A stretch of 64,000 nucleotides of DNA from SABI01 sp963677695 (lineage in GTDB: Bacteria > Spirochaetota > Spirochaetia > Sphaerochaetales > Sphaerochaetaceae): the NCBI GenBank assembly GCA_963677695.2, contig CAXXUJ010000002.1, positions 372,001 to 436,000 on the forward strand, written 5' to 3'. Positions within the stretch are counted from its first letter, which is position 1. Each line of letters begins with the position of its first letter. Below, in pieces: positions 46,485 to 54,815 of this stretch. The notes below the pieces were generated by a model that saw only the letters and a list, made by a program, of their open reading frames with translations, was not told where the DNA came from and did not search any database. Made by a program: the position numbers and the translations under genes.

Positions 46485-46633
46485 GAGAATTTGGATTTTA
46501 TTGGAGAATAATAAAATCAATTACCAATGGACTGTTATACATGGTTTAAGACTGATGGTAATGGTAAATTGGCATAATAATATTAGGAATAAGGTATTCA
46601 GAAGGGATACTAAAATAAAGAAGGAGAAAAAAA

Positions 46634-47629
46634 ATGAAAAGATTAATAATTGCATTATTGGTTCTTTTGATGGTTTCGACTGTTCTGTTCGCAAACGGAG
46701 CACAGGAAAGTGGTGGGGAGAAGAGTATCAAGCTCGTCGCTGCAACAATCAATCCAGATGGTTCACTGCTCGGTAATGCCATGCAGGCCTATTTTGATGA
46801 GATTGAAGCACAGAGTGAAGGTAAAATTAACGTTGATTTCTTCCTTGGCGGTCAGCTTGGTGATGCATCGACTTTGTATCAGTCCGTAGTTGATGGTACA
46901 ATCGATATTATTCTCAGTGATCCAGGTTGGTTCGCTGAAAGACATCCTGTATTCGACATCCTTACCGGTAACTACCTGTTCACTGGCAAAGAGCACTACG
47001 AATCAGTTGTAAATGGTGATGGCTCATTCGCTTATTTCGAAAACCTGCTCCTTGATGATCCCGGCGTTGTTGTTCTGATGTATGTAGGTGGTCTGGAAAG
47101 AGATATTATCAGCACAATGCCAATCAACTCTGTTGATGACCTCAAGGGTGTGAACATGAGAAGTAAATCTGCTTCAACCAACATGGACTGGTGGTCCTCA
47201 CTTGGTGCAAATCCTGTTCCTGTCTCGTTCAACGAAACATACACAGCAGTTCAGACCGGTGTTGTAAACGGATCTCAGAACAGTCTTGACGCTATGATCT
47301 CAATGCGCTTTGGTGAAGTTGAGAAATACGTAGCAAGAACACAGCATAACCTTTATCTCGGTTTCATTGTTATGAACAAGGAAAAGTATGACAGCCTTGG
47401 TGCTGACCTGCAGGGTGTTCTTGCCAGTGCTGCAAAGAAAGTTCAGCCTGTGTATATTGAAAAAGCATTCCAGCTTGCCGATGAAGCGCTTGTTGTACTG
47501 CAGGACGAGTTCGGTGTGACTGTAACTGACCCTGAGAGAGGCCCCTTTATCGAAGCATCTAGAAAGCAGATCAATGAACTGGCTGCCAAGTATGATTTCG
47601 AAGAAGAATTCTCGAATATCTTCGAATAA
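46634..47629 (+). CDS. TRAP transporter solute-binding protein, DctP family
   Basis: The 331-residue periplasmic protein has a signal peptide ending LFANGAQESGG; there is no Cys, so it is not a lipoprotein. The DctP fold is shown by GGQLGDASTLYQSVVDGTIDIILSDPGWFAER and by SVDDLKGVNMRSKSAS, whose Arg is the conserved residue that binds a substrate carboxylate. The ligand is therefore probably a sugar acid or other carboxylate. GAAGGAGAAAAAAA precedes the ATG. A perfect hairpin separates it from dctQ, consistent with higher expression of the binding protein. Confidence 0.95.
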   Translation: MKRLIIALLVLLMVSTVLFANGAQESGGEKSIKLVAATINPDGSLLGNAMQAYFDEIEAQSEGKINVDFFLGGQLGDASTLYQSVVDGTIDIILSDPGWFAERHPVFDILTGNYLFTGKEHYESVVNGDGSFAYFENLLLDDPGVVVLMYVGGLERDIISTMPINSVDDLKGVNMRSKSASTNMDWWSSLGANPVPVSFNETYTAVQTGVVNGSQNSLDAMISMRFGEVEKYVARTQHNLYLGFIVMNKEKYDSLGADLQGVLASAAKKVQPVYIEKAFQLADEALVVLQDEFGVTVTDPERGPFIEASRKQINELAAKYDFEEEFSNIFE

Positions 47630-47658
47630 GATTCTAATTTAAATTAAGGATTAATCAA

Positions 47659-47696
47659 CCTGATACGGAACACAGCTTCAGCTTATCCGTATCAGG
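47659..47696 (+). repeat. Intra-operon hairpin between dctP and dctQ
   Basis: CCTGATACGGA and TCCGTATCAGG form a perfect 11-bp stem with a 16-base loop, with no T-run after it. It more likely stabilises the dctP message or attenuates readthrough than ends transcription. Confidence 0.7.
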
Positions 47697-47717
47697 TCTC
47701 ATTAACAAGGAGGGAGT

Positions 47718-48230
47718 GTGAAAATTACTGAGAAACTAGAAGGTATTCTATTTGCAATTCTTAGCGTCTTTCAGTTTTTACTGGCATTCACTATTTTTGT
47801 GGCTGTCATGGCGCGTTATGTTTTTAAGTTTCCCATTCCGGAGATCAATATCGTCCAGAACTTTTCATTAATCTGGTTGGTTATGCTTGGCGCAGGGTAT
47901 GCTATAAAAACTAAGAAGCATTTGGATATAGATTTATTCGGAGCGTATATCTCAGAAAAAGCCAATAGAATCAGAACTTTGATCATTGATATTATTATTC
48001 TTCTGGCTGTTATATTCATTTTGGTTGTCGGATATAAGACGTTTCTTACAGGGTTTGTACGTACAGAGCTTACCCCGATCAGATTTTTAGACCATAGAAT
48101 ATCTCTGGTGTATTTTAATTCAGCTATGTTCTTTGGTGCTATCGTTATGGTCGTGTATCAAATAATTAATGTGATAAAAAGCATTAAAGATGTAAAATCG
48201 CATAAAAAATCTTCAGGAGGTGACGAATGA
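47718..48230 (+). CDS. TRAP transporter small permease, DctQ family
   Basis: The 170-residue protein has four membrane segments, the normal DctQ topology, with the segment FSLIWLVMLGAGYAIKTKKHLDIDLF that matches the family core. It pairs with the large permease encoded next. The start is GTG at 47718, preceded by AAGGAGGGA. The stop overlaps the dctM ATG (ATGA). Confidence 0.9.
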   Translation: MKITEKLEGILFAILSVFQFLLAFTIFVAVMARYVFKFPIPEINIVQNFSLIWLVMLGAGYAIKTKKHLDIDLFGAYISEKANRIRTLIIDIIILLAVIFILVVGYKTFLTGFVRTELTPIRFLDHRISLVYFNSAMFFGAIVMVVYQIINVIKSIKDVKSHKKSSGGDE

Positions 48231-49528
48231 TCCTCGCAGGTATACTTGTTGTATTTTTAGGATTGCTTGTTTTTGGCGTTCCTGTCGTATTCAGCTTGAT
48301 TATCTCTTCCGGGCTGCCCATTCTTCTTGACCAGAATGTTCACTTGGTTCAGATGGGATCAATTATTCTTCAAAAATTCAGAAGCTTTACACTATTAGCT
48401 ATCCCGCTCTTTATTTACGCCGGAAAGCTCTTGCAGATAAGTAAAGTTCCTGATGATCTTATTTATCTTTCCCGTGCTCTAATAGGTAAGGTGAGAGGTG
48501 ACTTGGCTCACATCAATGTATTGACTAGTATTTTCTTTGCAGGTATTTCAGGTTCCTCAGTTGCAGATGTAGCATCCCTGGGAACGGTTATCATTCCTGC
48601 TATGAAGAAGAAAGGCTACAGTCCGGAATTCAGTGCAACTCTCACAGCTGCTTCAGCTACTATCGGTGCTATCATACCGCCAAGTATTCTGATGATCGTC
48701 TACGGATCAATTGCACAGACCTCTATTGCTGCACTGTTCCTCGGAGGTATTATACCAGGTGTTGTTATCGGTCTTTCACAGATGGTCTATTCTTATATAT
48801 ATGCTAGAAGAAACCATATTGGGCAATTGTCAGGCTCTGATAGTATTGAAGGTGAGGATGACCATTTATCGAAACTTGAAGCTCTGAAACGCGGATTTTT
48901 CCCTACATCCATCTTCGTTCTTATTATCGGAGGTATTCTTGCCGGTATTTTCACACCAACAGAAGCCGCAGGATTCGCAGTAGTGTATATCTTGCTTTAT
49001 AATATCATTGTAAAGAAAGAACGGAATTTCAAGGATTACTATGAAGCAACTAAAAAGGCTGTGATCGAGTCTTCAACAATCTTTTTCCTGATTGCAGTAG
49101 CCTCATTCCTCTCATGGGTACTGACCTACTACAAAGTCATGATTCCCGTTATCGATCTTGTGAAAGGCAGTAACCTGTCAGCTCCTGTATTCATGATCGT
49201 AATGATGCTGATATATCTTGTCATTGGTACTTTCATGGAACCGGCTTCAGCCATGCTAATTTTTGTTCCACTGCTCCTTCCTCTTATGGATCTTCTGGAA
49301 ATTAACCCGACAGTGGCTGGTGTTATTACTGTTATGGCAATTAGAGTAGGAACTGTTACTCCACCATATGGCTTATCGACGTTGATGGCTGCAAAGATAG
49401 CGGAAACTTCGGTTATGCATATGATGAAACATATCGTACTTTTTGTTGGAGAATATCTCTTAGTCCTTATAATTCTGGTGTATTTCCAGGATATTATTCT
49501 GATTCTTCCCAGAATCTTCCTCAGCTGA
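48227..49528 (+). CDS. TRAP transporter large permease, DctM family
   Basis: The 433-residue protein has about twelve membrane segments. It contains the DctM motifs LLAIPLFIYAGKLL, FFAGISGSSVADVASLGTVIIPAMKKKGY, TLTAASATIGAIIPPSILMIVYG, GIFTPTEAAGFAVVY and MAIRVGTVTPPYG. It takes up the substrate with sodium ions. AGGAGGTGACGA precedes the ATG. Fourteen bases later the first SDR gene begins. Confidence 0.96.
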   Translation: MILAGILVVFLGLLVFGVPVVFSLIISSGLPILLDQNVHLVQMGSIILQKFRSFTLLAIPLFIYAGKLLQISKVPDDLIYLSRALIGKVRGDLAHINVLTSIFFAGISGSSVADVASLGTVIIPAMKKKGYSPEFSATLTAASATIGAIIPPSILMIVYGSIAQTSIAALFLGGIIPGVVIGLSQMVYSYIYARRNHIGQLSGSDSIEGEDDHLSKLEALKRGFFPTSIFVLIIGGILAGIFTPTEAAGFAVVYILLYNIIVKKERNFKDYYEATKKAVIESSTIFFLIAVASFLSWVLTYYKVMIPVIDLVKGSNLSAPVFMIVMMLIYLVIGTFMEPASAMLIFVPLLLPLMDLLEINPTVAGVITVMAIRVGTVTPPYGLSTLMAAKIAETSVMHMMKHIVLFVGEYLLVLIILVYFQDIILILPRIFLS

Positions 49529-49542
49529 TTGGGGAAGATCGG

Positions 49543-50298
49543 ATGAAAAAAATGTTATCAGGACAGGCTATTGTAATAACCGGTGCTACAAGAGGTATAG
49601 GATACGCTATTGCAAGGCTTCTAGCAGAACATGGTGCGAATTTGATCTTGAATGGTACGAACTCTGAAAAGATCAATGAAAACTGCCAGCAATTGCATGA
49701 GCAGTACAATATCGATTGTTATCCAGTGGTGGGTGATATTTCACGGGAAGAAACAAGCGCCCGGTTGGTCACAACAGCAATGGAAAACTTCGGACGGATA
49801 GACTGCCTGGTAAATAATTCCGGGATCATCAACAGACGGAAGTTTGCTGATTTCAATGAAGAAGAATGGCGGCGCACCCTAGCCATAAATCTTGATGGGC
49901 TTATGTTTGCCTGCAAGAATGTGCTGCCGGTGATGACTGAACAGGGGAGGGGTAAGATTGTGAACATCCTTTCCAGTTCCTCAAAGAAACCGCATCCAAA
50001 CGCTTCGATTGAATACGGAGTTTCGAAGGCCGGCGGGTTGTATATAACCCGCCACCTTGCGCTGGAATATGCTCCTAAAAACATCCACGTCAATGCTGTC
50101 TGTCCGGGACCAATCGCAACCGATCTGGTGAAGACCTGGACAGATGAATACAGAGAGAAAGTGCTGTTGAAGATTCCCCTCGGAAAACTCGGGCTTCCGG
50201 AAGATGTAGCCCATGCAACCCTCTTTCTTGCGGGTCCGTACTCCGATTTCATAACAGGTGAGGCCATCAATGTGAATGGCGGATCCTTTATGGACTGA
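49543..50298 (+). CDS. Short-chain dehydrogenase/reductase (first of two)
   Basis: This 251-residue classical SDR has the cofactor motif TGATRGIG (13-20), NNSG (91-94) and the active-site pair Tyr158-Lys162 (YGVSK), with a Ser cluster at 144-147. It ends with the typical ITGEAINVNGGSFMD. SDRs of this size oxidise or reduce sugar acids, keto acids and related compounds; a sugar-acid substrate is likely from the neighbours. GGGGAAGATCGG precedes the ATG. Confidence 0.92.
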   Translation: MKKMLSGQAIVITGATRGIGYAIARLLAEHGANLILNGTNSEKINENCQQLHEQYNIDCYPVVGDISREETSARLVTTAMENFGRIDCLVNNSGIINRRKFADFNEEEWRRTLAINLDGLMFACKNVLPVMTEQGRGKIVNILSSSSKKPHPNASIEYGVSKAGGLYITRHLALEYAPKNIHVNAVCPGPIATDLVKTWTDEYREKVLLKIPLGKLGLPEDVAHATLFLAGPYSDFITGEAINVNGGSFMD

Positions 50299-50338
50299 TA
50301 ATGGTATAATCAGCAAGGTTATATTGCCGGAGGAATCT

Positions 50339-51127
50339 ATGTCAGAAGAATTAAAAGGTTTGGTAGCTTGTGTTACAGGAGGAGCCAGCGGTCTCGGGGC
50401 AGGTATAGTGACTCAATTGGCTCAAGAAGGAGTGACTGTAATTGCGGCAGATGTTCAGACCGATAAAGGCGAAGCCTTTGCTGAAACCTTAAGGAAACAA
50501 GGGTTATCAGTTTACTTCAGACATCTTGATGTTACATGTGAGGAGCAGTGGATCCTGCTGGTGGAAGATTTGGAAACTGAATTTTCGGGTCTTGATATCC
50601 TTGTAAATAATGCTGGAATCATAATTAGGAAACGACTTTCTGATCTATCTCTGGAAGAGTGGAACAGAGCTGTATCTGTGAATCTTAACAGTGTATTTCT
50701 GGGAGTAAAGCATTGTCGCAACCTCCTTGCCCGTTCTACATCGGCCTCAATTGTGAATATTTCCTCTACAGCAGGTATTATTGCACATTTAGACCCTTCC
50801 TATACAACAAGTAAATGGGGTGTACGCGGATTTACCAAGGCTGCTGCCCTGGAACTGGTTCAGGATGGTATCCGTGTGAACTCTGTTCACCCATCTATGA
50901 TAGCAACTCCATTGACAGAAGCAGCGCCTCCTGGGCACATGGAAGCAAACCGTTATGCAATCCCGATGGGGCGGGAGGCTCAGCCCGAAGAAATAGCAAA
51001 AGTTGTCTGTTTCCTTTGTTCTCGCGGTTCCTCATACATGACAGGAAGTGAAATTGTTGTAGACGGAGGAATGACAACTGCCGGTGTAGCGCACATGCGA
51101 GCCCAGTTTCAGGAACAGTATAATTAA
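50339..51127 (+). CDS. Short-chain dehydrogenase/reductase (second of two)
   Basis: The 262-residue SDR has TGGASGLG (13-20), Asp38 after the second strand (suggesting NAD preference), NNAG (90-93) and Tyr155-Lys159 (YTTSK). The end MTGSEIVVDGGMTTAG is typical. It is only distantly similar to the preceding SDR, so the two probably catalyse different steps. The start at 50339 follows GGAGGAATCT; the frame runs 21 codons further upstream inside the first SDR. A TGGTATAAT in the gap (50302-50310) may be an internal promoter. Confidence 0.92.
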   Translation: MSEELKGLVACVTGGASGLGAGIVTQLAQEGVTVIAADVQTDKGEAFAETLRKQGLSVYFRHLDVTCEEQWILLVEDLETEFSGLDILVNNAGIIIRKRLSDLSLEEWNRAVSVNLNSVFLGVKHCRNLLARSTSASIVNISSTAGIIAHLDPSYTTSKWGVRGFTKAAALELVQDGIRVNSVHPSMIATPLTEAAPPGHMEANRYAIPMGREAQPEEIAKVVCFLCSRGSSYMTGSEIVVDGGMTTAGVAHMRAQFQEQYN

Positions 51128-51197
51128 TAATCGTATTAAAGGTTTTACTATATTTTGCGATTGAAACTAACACATATAATAATAAGGAGATGACAAA

Positions 51198-52271
51198 ATG
51201 AAAATAATTAAAGAATACACAATACCGACCCCTTGTACCAGCAACCATGCTTCCAATCTTATTGAGGTTGAAGGGGGTGATCTGCTCTGTACCTGGTTTG
51301 GCGGCAGTATGGAAGGATCTTCAGATATCAGTATTTACCTTGCCCGCTTCAGTGCCGCCGATGGAGCTTGGTTCCCTGCAGAAAAGATGAGCGATGATCC
51401 CGATAGATCAGAGCAGAACCCGGTGATTTTTAAGAATACAGATGGACAGCTCTGGCTGTTGTATACGGCTCAGCTGAAAACCGACCAGGGGACAGCGATT
51501 GTCCGGAGGCGGAAGTCTGATGACAATGGTGTGACCTGGGGAGAGACTGAAGATCTTTTTAAAGAAGAAGGAACGTTTATCAGGCATGCTCCTATTATGA
51601 ACAGTGACGGGGACTTGCTGGTACCGATCTGGCACAGCAATATTAAGAACGCATTTGGGGATGATATGAGTCTGGTAAAGATTTCCAAAGATGGCGGCAA
51701 TACCTGGAACATGGTTGAAGTGCCTGAAAGCAAAGGGTGTGTTCATATGGATATTCTTGAAAACTGTAAAGTCGCACTGTATCGGAGCAGAAGAGCGGAT
51801 AATATCTATCGCAGTATTTCCGAAGATAACGGACAGACCTGGTCTATACCTGAATCGACCTCATTACCCAATAATAATTCCTCCATACAGGCGAGGGAAT
51901 TGGCAGATGGTCGACTGCTTTTAATTTATAATGCCAATTCAGCACAGGGCCGAGCTTCGGAAAGTTCTATTCCCCCATGGATTCAGGATAAGGAAGAGTT
52001 CCTGAAGCAGTGTGAGATCAGTGAAAAAAGTGCGGTCTGGGGGGTTCCTAGAAATCCGTTGGTAATCGCATCATCTACTGATCTGGGTGCAACATGGCAG
52101 GATGAGATCGTAGTGGAAGATGATGCAACTCTCCGTTCATCTCACGATGAGAAAGGTTCCTTTATAGGAGATTACTCATATCCTTCAATTATTCAGACAC
52201 AGGACGGAAAAATACATATCAGTTATTCCTACTTGCGTGACTATATCAAGCATGTGACGCTGGAACTGTAG
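51198..52271 (+). CDS. BNR-repeat (sialidase-like) beta-propeller protein
   Basis: The 357-residue protein contains four Asp boxes: SDDNGVTWG, SKDGGNTWN, SEDNGQTWS and SSTDLGATW. It also has an N-terminal Arg-rich patch (FIRHAP, and RSRRADNIY), as in the BNR_2/sialidase superfamily. No signal peptide is present, so it should be cytoplasmic and act on imported material. The superfamily includes sialidases, other glycosidases and polysaccharide lyases with propeller folds, so the reaction cannot be fixed. AAGGAGATGACAAA precedes the ATG; TATAAT at about 51174 could be a local promoter. Confidence 0.85.
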   Translation: MKIIKEYTIPTPCTSNHASNLIEVEGGDLLCTWFGGSMEGSSDISIYLARFSAADGAWFPAEKMSDDPDRSEQNPVIFKNTDGQLWLLYTAQLKTDQGTAIVRRRKSDDNGVTWGETEDLFKEEGTFIRHAPIMNSDGDLLVPIWHSNIKNAFGDDMSLVKISKDGGNTWNMVEVPESKGCVHMDILENCKVALYRSRRADNIYRSISEDNGQTWSIPESTSLPNNNSSIQARELADGRLLLIYNANSAQGRASESSIPPWIQDKEEFLKQCEISEKSAVWGVPRNPLVIASSTDLGATWQDEIVVEDDATLRSSHDEKGSFIGDYSYPSIIQTQDGKIHISYSYLRDYIKHVTLEL

Positions 52272-52319
52272 GTTATCGTAATGTATATTGTTCAGGCGGA
52301 ATAGAGTTGGTCATGCACG

Positions 52320-52336
52320 AGTAAAATAATTTTACT
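52320..52336. promoter_or_regulatory. 17-bp palindrome upstream of the sulfatase gene
   Basis: AGTAAAATAATTTTACT is perfectly palindromic around its central A. It lies in the 128-base gap before the sulfatase gene. It might be an operator for an unlinked repressor or just an AT-rich hairpin. Confidence 0.35.
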
Positions 52337-52399
52337 GGATCTATGTAAACCTTCATCAGCTGTCTATGCAAACTAAACCTTCAAAGGAGGAATTAAAAA

Positions 52400-53851
52400 A
52401 TGTCAAAGCAATCTAAGAAACCGAATCTTTTATTCATATTTACGGATGAGCAGCGTGCTGATACTATCCATGCATTGGGAAACCCTTTCATTCATACTCC
52501 AAGTCTTGATAAATTATCTGAAATTTCAACTGTATGTTCTAATGCTTATGTGACCCAACCTGTGTGTACACCTTCAAGAGGGTCTATCATGACGGGTCAG
52601 TATCCCCATACCCACAAGACAACCGATAATAACATGCTTCTGGGTGATGATACCTTATGCCTCCCGGAAATGCCTGGGTTGTCCGATTACACGAAAGCCT
52701 ATTATGGGAAATGGCATCTCGGGGATGAAATATACCGTCAGCATGGTTTTGATTTCTGGGAAAGTGTAGAAGATTGTTACCATCAATATGACTCAGGGAA
52801 ATATGATGCGAGCCAACGCTGTGGATATACGAACTGGCTTGTGGAACAAGGCATAGAGACCGATACCGTAGACTGTAATGGATATCCCTTTCATTCACGT
52901 CAGCTAACCGTGAGTCTGCCGGAGCAGTACACCAAAGCATGGTATGTCGGTATGATGGGTGAAGAATTTATTAAGCGTCATTCAGATGATCCTTTTATTT
53001 TATACCTCAATTTCTTTGAACCGCATATGCCGATGACTGGTCCATTGAATGAGTTCTATAATTGGAAAGATATCCCATTGCCGGAAACACACGAAAACCT
53101 GCCGGATGATGTGCCTTTGAAATATAAGTTATTCTCGGAAACCTTCAAGAAGAAGTTCCCGACTGAAGAAGCTTGGAGAAGAATAAGAAGCCAGTACTAT
53201 GGATTGGTCAGCATGGTGGATCGACAGGTGGGGCGCGTCATTGATACTCTTGAAGCCAGTGGAGAGATGGATAATACCATCATAGTATTTACAAGTGACC
53301 ACGGAGATATGTTAGGAAATCACATGTTGTACGGAAAATGTACAATGTATGATGAGTCGGTAAAGGTACCATTACTTATCAGAATGCCGGGACAGAAAAA
53401 GAAGAAGACCATAACAAATCCGGTGAGTCATATTGACTTGGTTCCTACACTGCTCGATGCAATGGGAGCACCTGCTTATTCCCTTTGTGAGGGAGAGAGT
53501 ATTCTCAAGGAACTTGCCGATCCAGATCCGATGATTCAGCCGGAAAAAGATGTATTCGTCGAATGGATCGGGTCTAACAATAATTTTGACCTGGGTGCAG
53601 CGGTTGGTGAGGTTTCTGTCAAAGAGGAATGGCTTGCGACACATTCTAAAGATGAAATTGTTTCTGCAGTACGGGATCATGTGGTTACGATAGTTTCTCC
53701 CGATGGCCGAAAACTCAGTCACAGTCTATTAGGTGAGCATCAGCTGTTTCAGCTTAAGGACGATCCTGGCGAAACAACGAATCTATGGGGAAATCTCCCT
53801 TGTGATGATTTGGTTCAAAAAGTAGAAGAATGGCGGAGTTCGATTACATAG
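52400..53851 (+). CDS. Sulfatase of the alkaline phosphatase superfamily
   Basis: The 483-residue type I sulfatase has the maturation motif CTPSR (56-60), in which the Cys is oxidised to formylglycine. It has metal ligands in FTDEQRADT near residue 15 and in VFTSDHGDMLGNHMLYGK, and the basic residue of YYGKWHLGD. There is no signal peptide, so it is cytoplasmic and acts after uptake. No maturase gene (FGE or anSME) is in the window. It hydrolyses a sulfate ester, most likely on the sugar compound handled by this locus. AAAGGAGG precedes the ATG. A strong hairpin follows. Confidence 0.93.
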   Translation: MSKQSKKPNLLFIFTDEQRADTIHALGNPFIHTPSLDKLSEISTVCSNAYVTQPVCTPSRGSIMTGQYPHTHKTTDNNMLLGDDTLCLPEMPGLSDYTKAYYGKWHLGDEIYRQHGFDFWESVEDCYHQYDSGKYDASQRCGYTNWLVEQGIETDTVDCNGYPFHSRQLTVSLPEQYTKAWYVGMMGEEFIKRHSDDPFILYLNFFEPHMPMTGPLNEFYNWKDIPLPETHENLPDDVPLKYKLFSETFKKKFPTEEAWRRIRSQYYGLVSMVDRQVGRVIDTLEASGEMDNTIIVFTSDHGDMLGNHMLYGKCTMYDESVKVPLLIRMPGQKKKKTITNPVSHIDLVPTLLDAMGAPAYSLCEGESILKELADPDPMIQPEKDVFVEWIGSNNNFDLGAAVGEVSVKEEWLATHSKDEIVSAVRDHVVTIVSPDGRKLSHSLLGEHQLFQLKDDPGETTNLWGNLPCDDLVQKVEEWRSSIT

Positions 53852-53871
53852 AACATTCAATTATCACCTAC

Positions 53872-53904
53872 ATGCCTCTTATTCATAGTCTGAATGAGAG
53901 GCAT
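53872..53904 (+). terminator. Strong hairpin after the sulfatase gene
   Basis: A 14-bp stem (ATGCCTCTTATTCA with TGAATGAGAGGCAT, one G-U pair) has a five-base loop and is followed by CTTAATATATATCTTTCT. It probably ends the kinase-to-sulfatase unit. Confidence 0.7.
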
Positions 53905-54088
53905 CTTAATATATATCTTTCTATAGTGTATTCCCAATGCTGACAGCTTGTGTGGATCAGGTGGAACGCCTCATAAGATTGACTCAATATTGTGAAGCAT
54001 AACCGTATCTGATGTATTCAGCCAACAATAACACAAGTGTGAACCTGTGGATGGAGGCTACCCGCTGTAAATTGTGATATAGTAAGGC

Positions 54089-54517
54089 ATGGAGTTTAGG
54101 AAGCAGACACATGCAGTGTATTACACACGATATCATATAGTCGTATCGACCAAATACCGAAGAAAAATACTGAGAGGAGGTGTTGGCGAATATCTGAAGA
54201 AAATAGCGTTTCAGATAACACGGTATCATCCTGAGATAGAAATAATAGAAATCAACACTGATGTAGATTACATGCATGTATTGATATCAATACCCCCAAA
54301 GATGTCGGTAAGCGAGGTGGTAAGAATGTTAAAAGCCAACACAGGGAAGAAATTGAGAGAGAAATTTCCCCATTTAGATAAGGTATACTGGGGAATCGAA
54401 GGTATATGGTCGATAGGGTACTTTGTCTCAACAGTTGGGGTCGATGAAAAAGTGATCCAGAACTACATCGAGCACCAAGGACAAGGAGACAGCGGGCAAG
54501 CGAAGCTTGAATTGTAA
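54089..54517 (+). CDS. tnpA: IS200/IS605-family transposase TnpA
   Basis: This 142-residue Y1 transposase has the family look: YYTRYHIVVSTKYRRKIL, SVSEVVRMLKANTGKKLREKFPHL, and the likely catalytic Tyr in VIQNYIEHQG. Where the His-hydrophobic-His metal motif is expected, the sequence reads DYMHVLI, so the first His is Tyr; either the family branch differs or the enzyme is impaired. Such elements move as single-stranded circles without target duplication. There is no TnpB. Element ends are not certain; a hairpin at 54526-54545 may be the right end. Confidence 0.9.
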   Translation: MEFRKQTHAVYYTRYHIVVSTKYRRKILRGGVGEYLKKIAFQITRYHPEIEIIEINTDVDYMHVLISIPPKMSVSEVVRMLKANTGKKLREKFPHLDKVYWGIEGIWSIGYFVSTVGVDEKVIQNYIEHQGQGDSGQAKLEL

Positions 54518-54525
54518 TAAAGATG

Positions 54526-54545
54526 CTACGGACGTGCACCCGTAG
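54526..54545 (+). repeat. Possible right-end hairpin of the IS200-like element
   Basis: CTACGG and CCGTAG pair around an eight-base loop, nine bases after the tnpA stop. IS200/IS605 ends are recognised as such imperfect hairpins. I could not find a matching left-end hairpin in 53905-54088. Confidence 0.45.
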
Positions 54546-54706
54546 TGTTCACTATTGAAAAAAACTAAGGGTTTGTTTTTCATTCACCTTTTTTAACCAG
54601 GTCTGAGAAAAATTCCTATTCAGGAATATCTGAAAAAAAATTCTTTTAGTAACATCGTTCAGGATGTGTAACACTATTTCACTGGTTCATATACAATCAA
54701 AATTAA

Positions 54707-54734
54707 GGCCACAAATCCATGAAGAAAGGTGGCC
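54707..54734 (-). terminator. Probable terminator of the pdxA-type operon
   Basis: GGCCAC and GTGGCC pair around a 16-base loop; on the reverse strand TTAATTTTG follows. The remaining DNA from 54546 to 54815 shows nothing else. Confidence 0.5.
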
Positions 54735-54815
54735 GTATTAAAATTGCTGCATTACATATTCAAAATCAGAGGAGAGAACCTTCGTAACAAGTTCCCTCCG
54801 TTTAATTTCTGAATA

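Noticed and set aside
46570..46590. TTGGCATAA upstream of dctP as another sigma-54 promoter
   Set aside because: The -24 half is good, but ten bases after GG the sequence is TT instead of GC, so the -12 half is missing.
46501..46776. 91-codon frame before and within dctP
   Set aside because: It overlaps the dctP signal peptide in another frame and is Asn/Lys-rich from AT-rich leader DNA.
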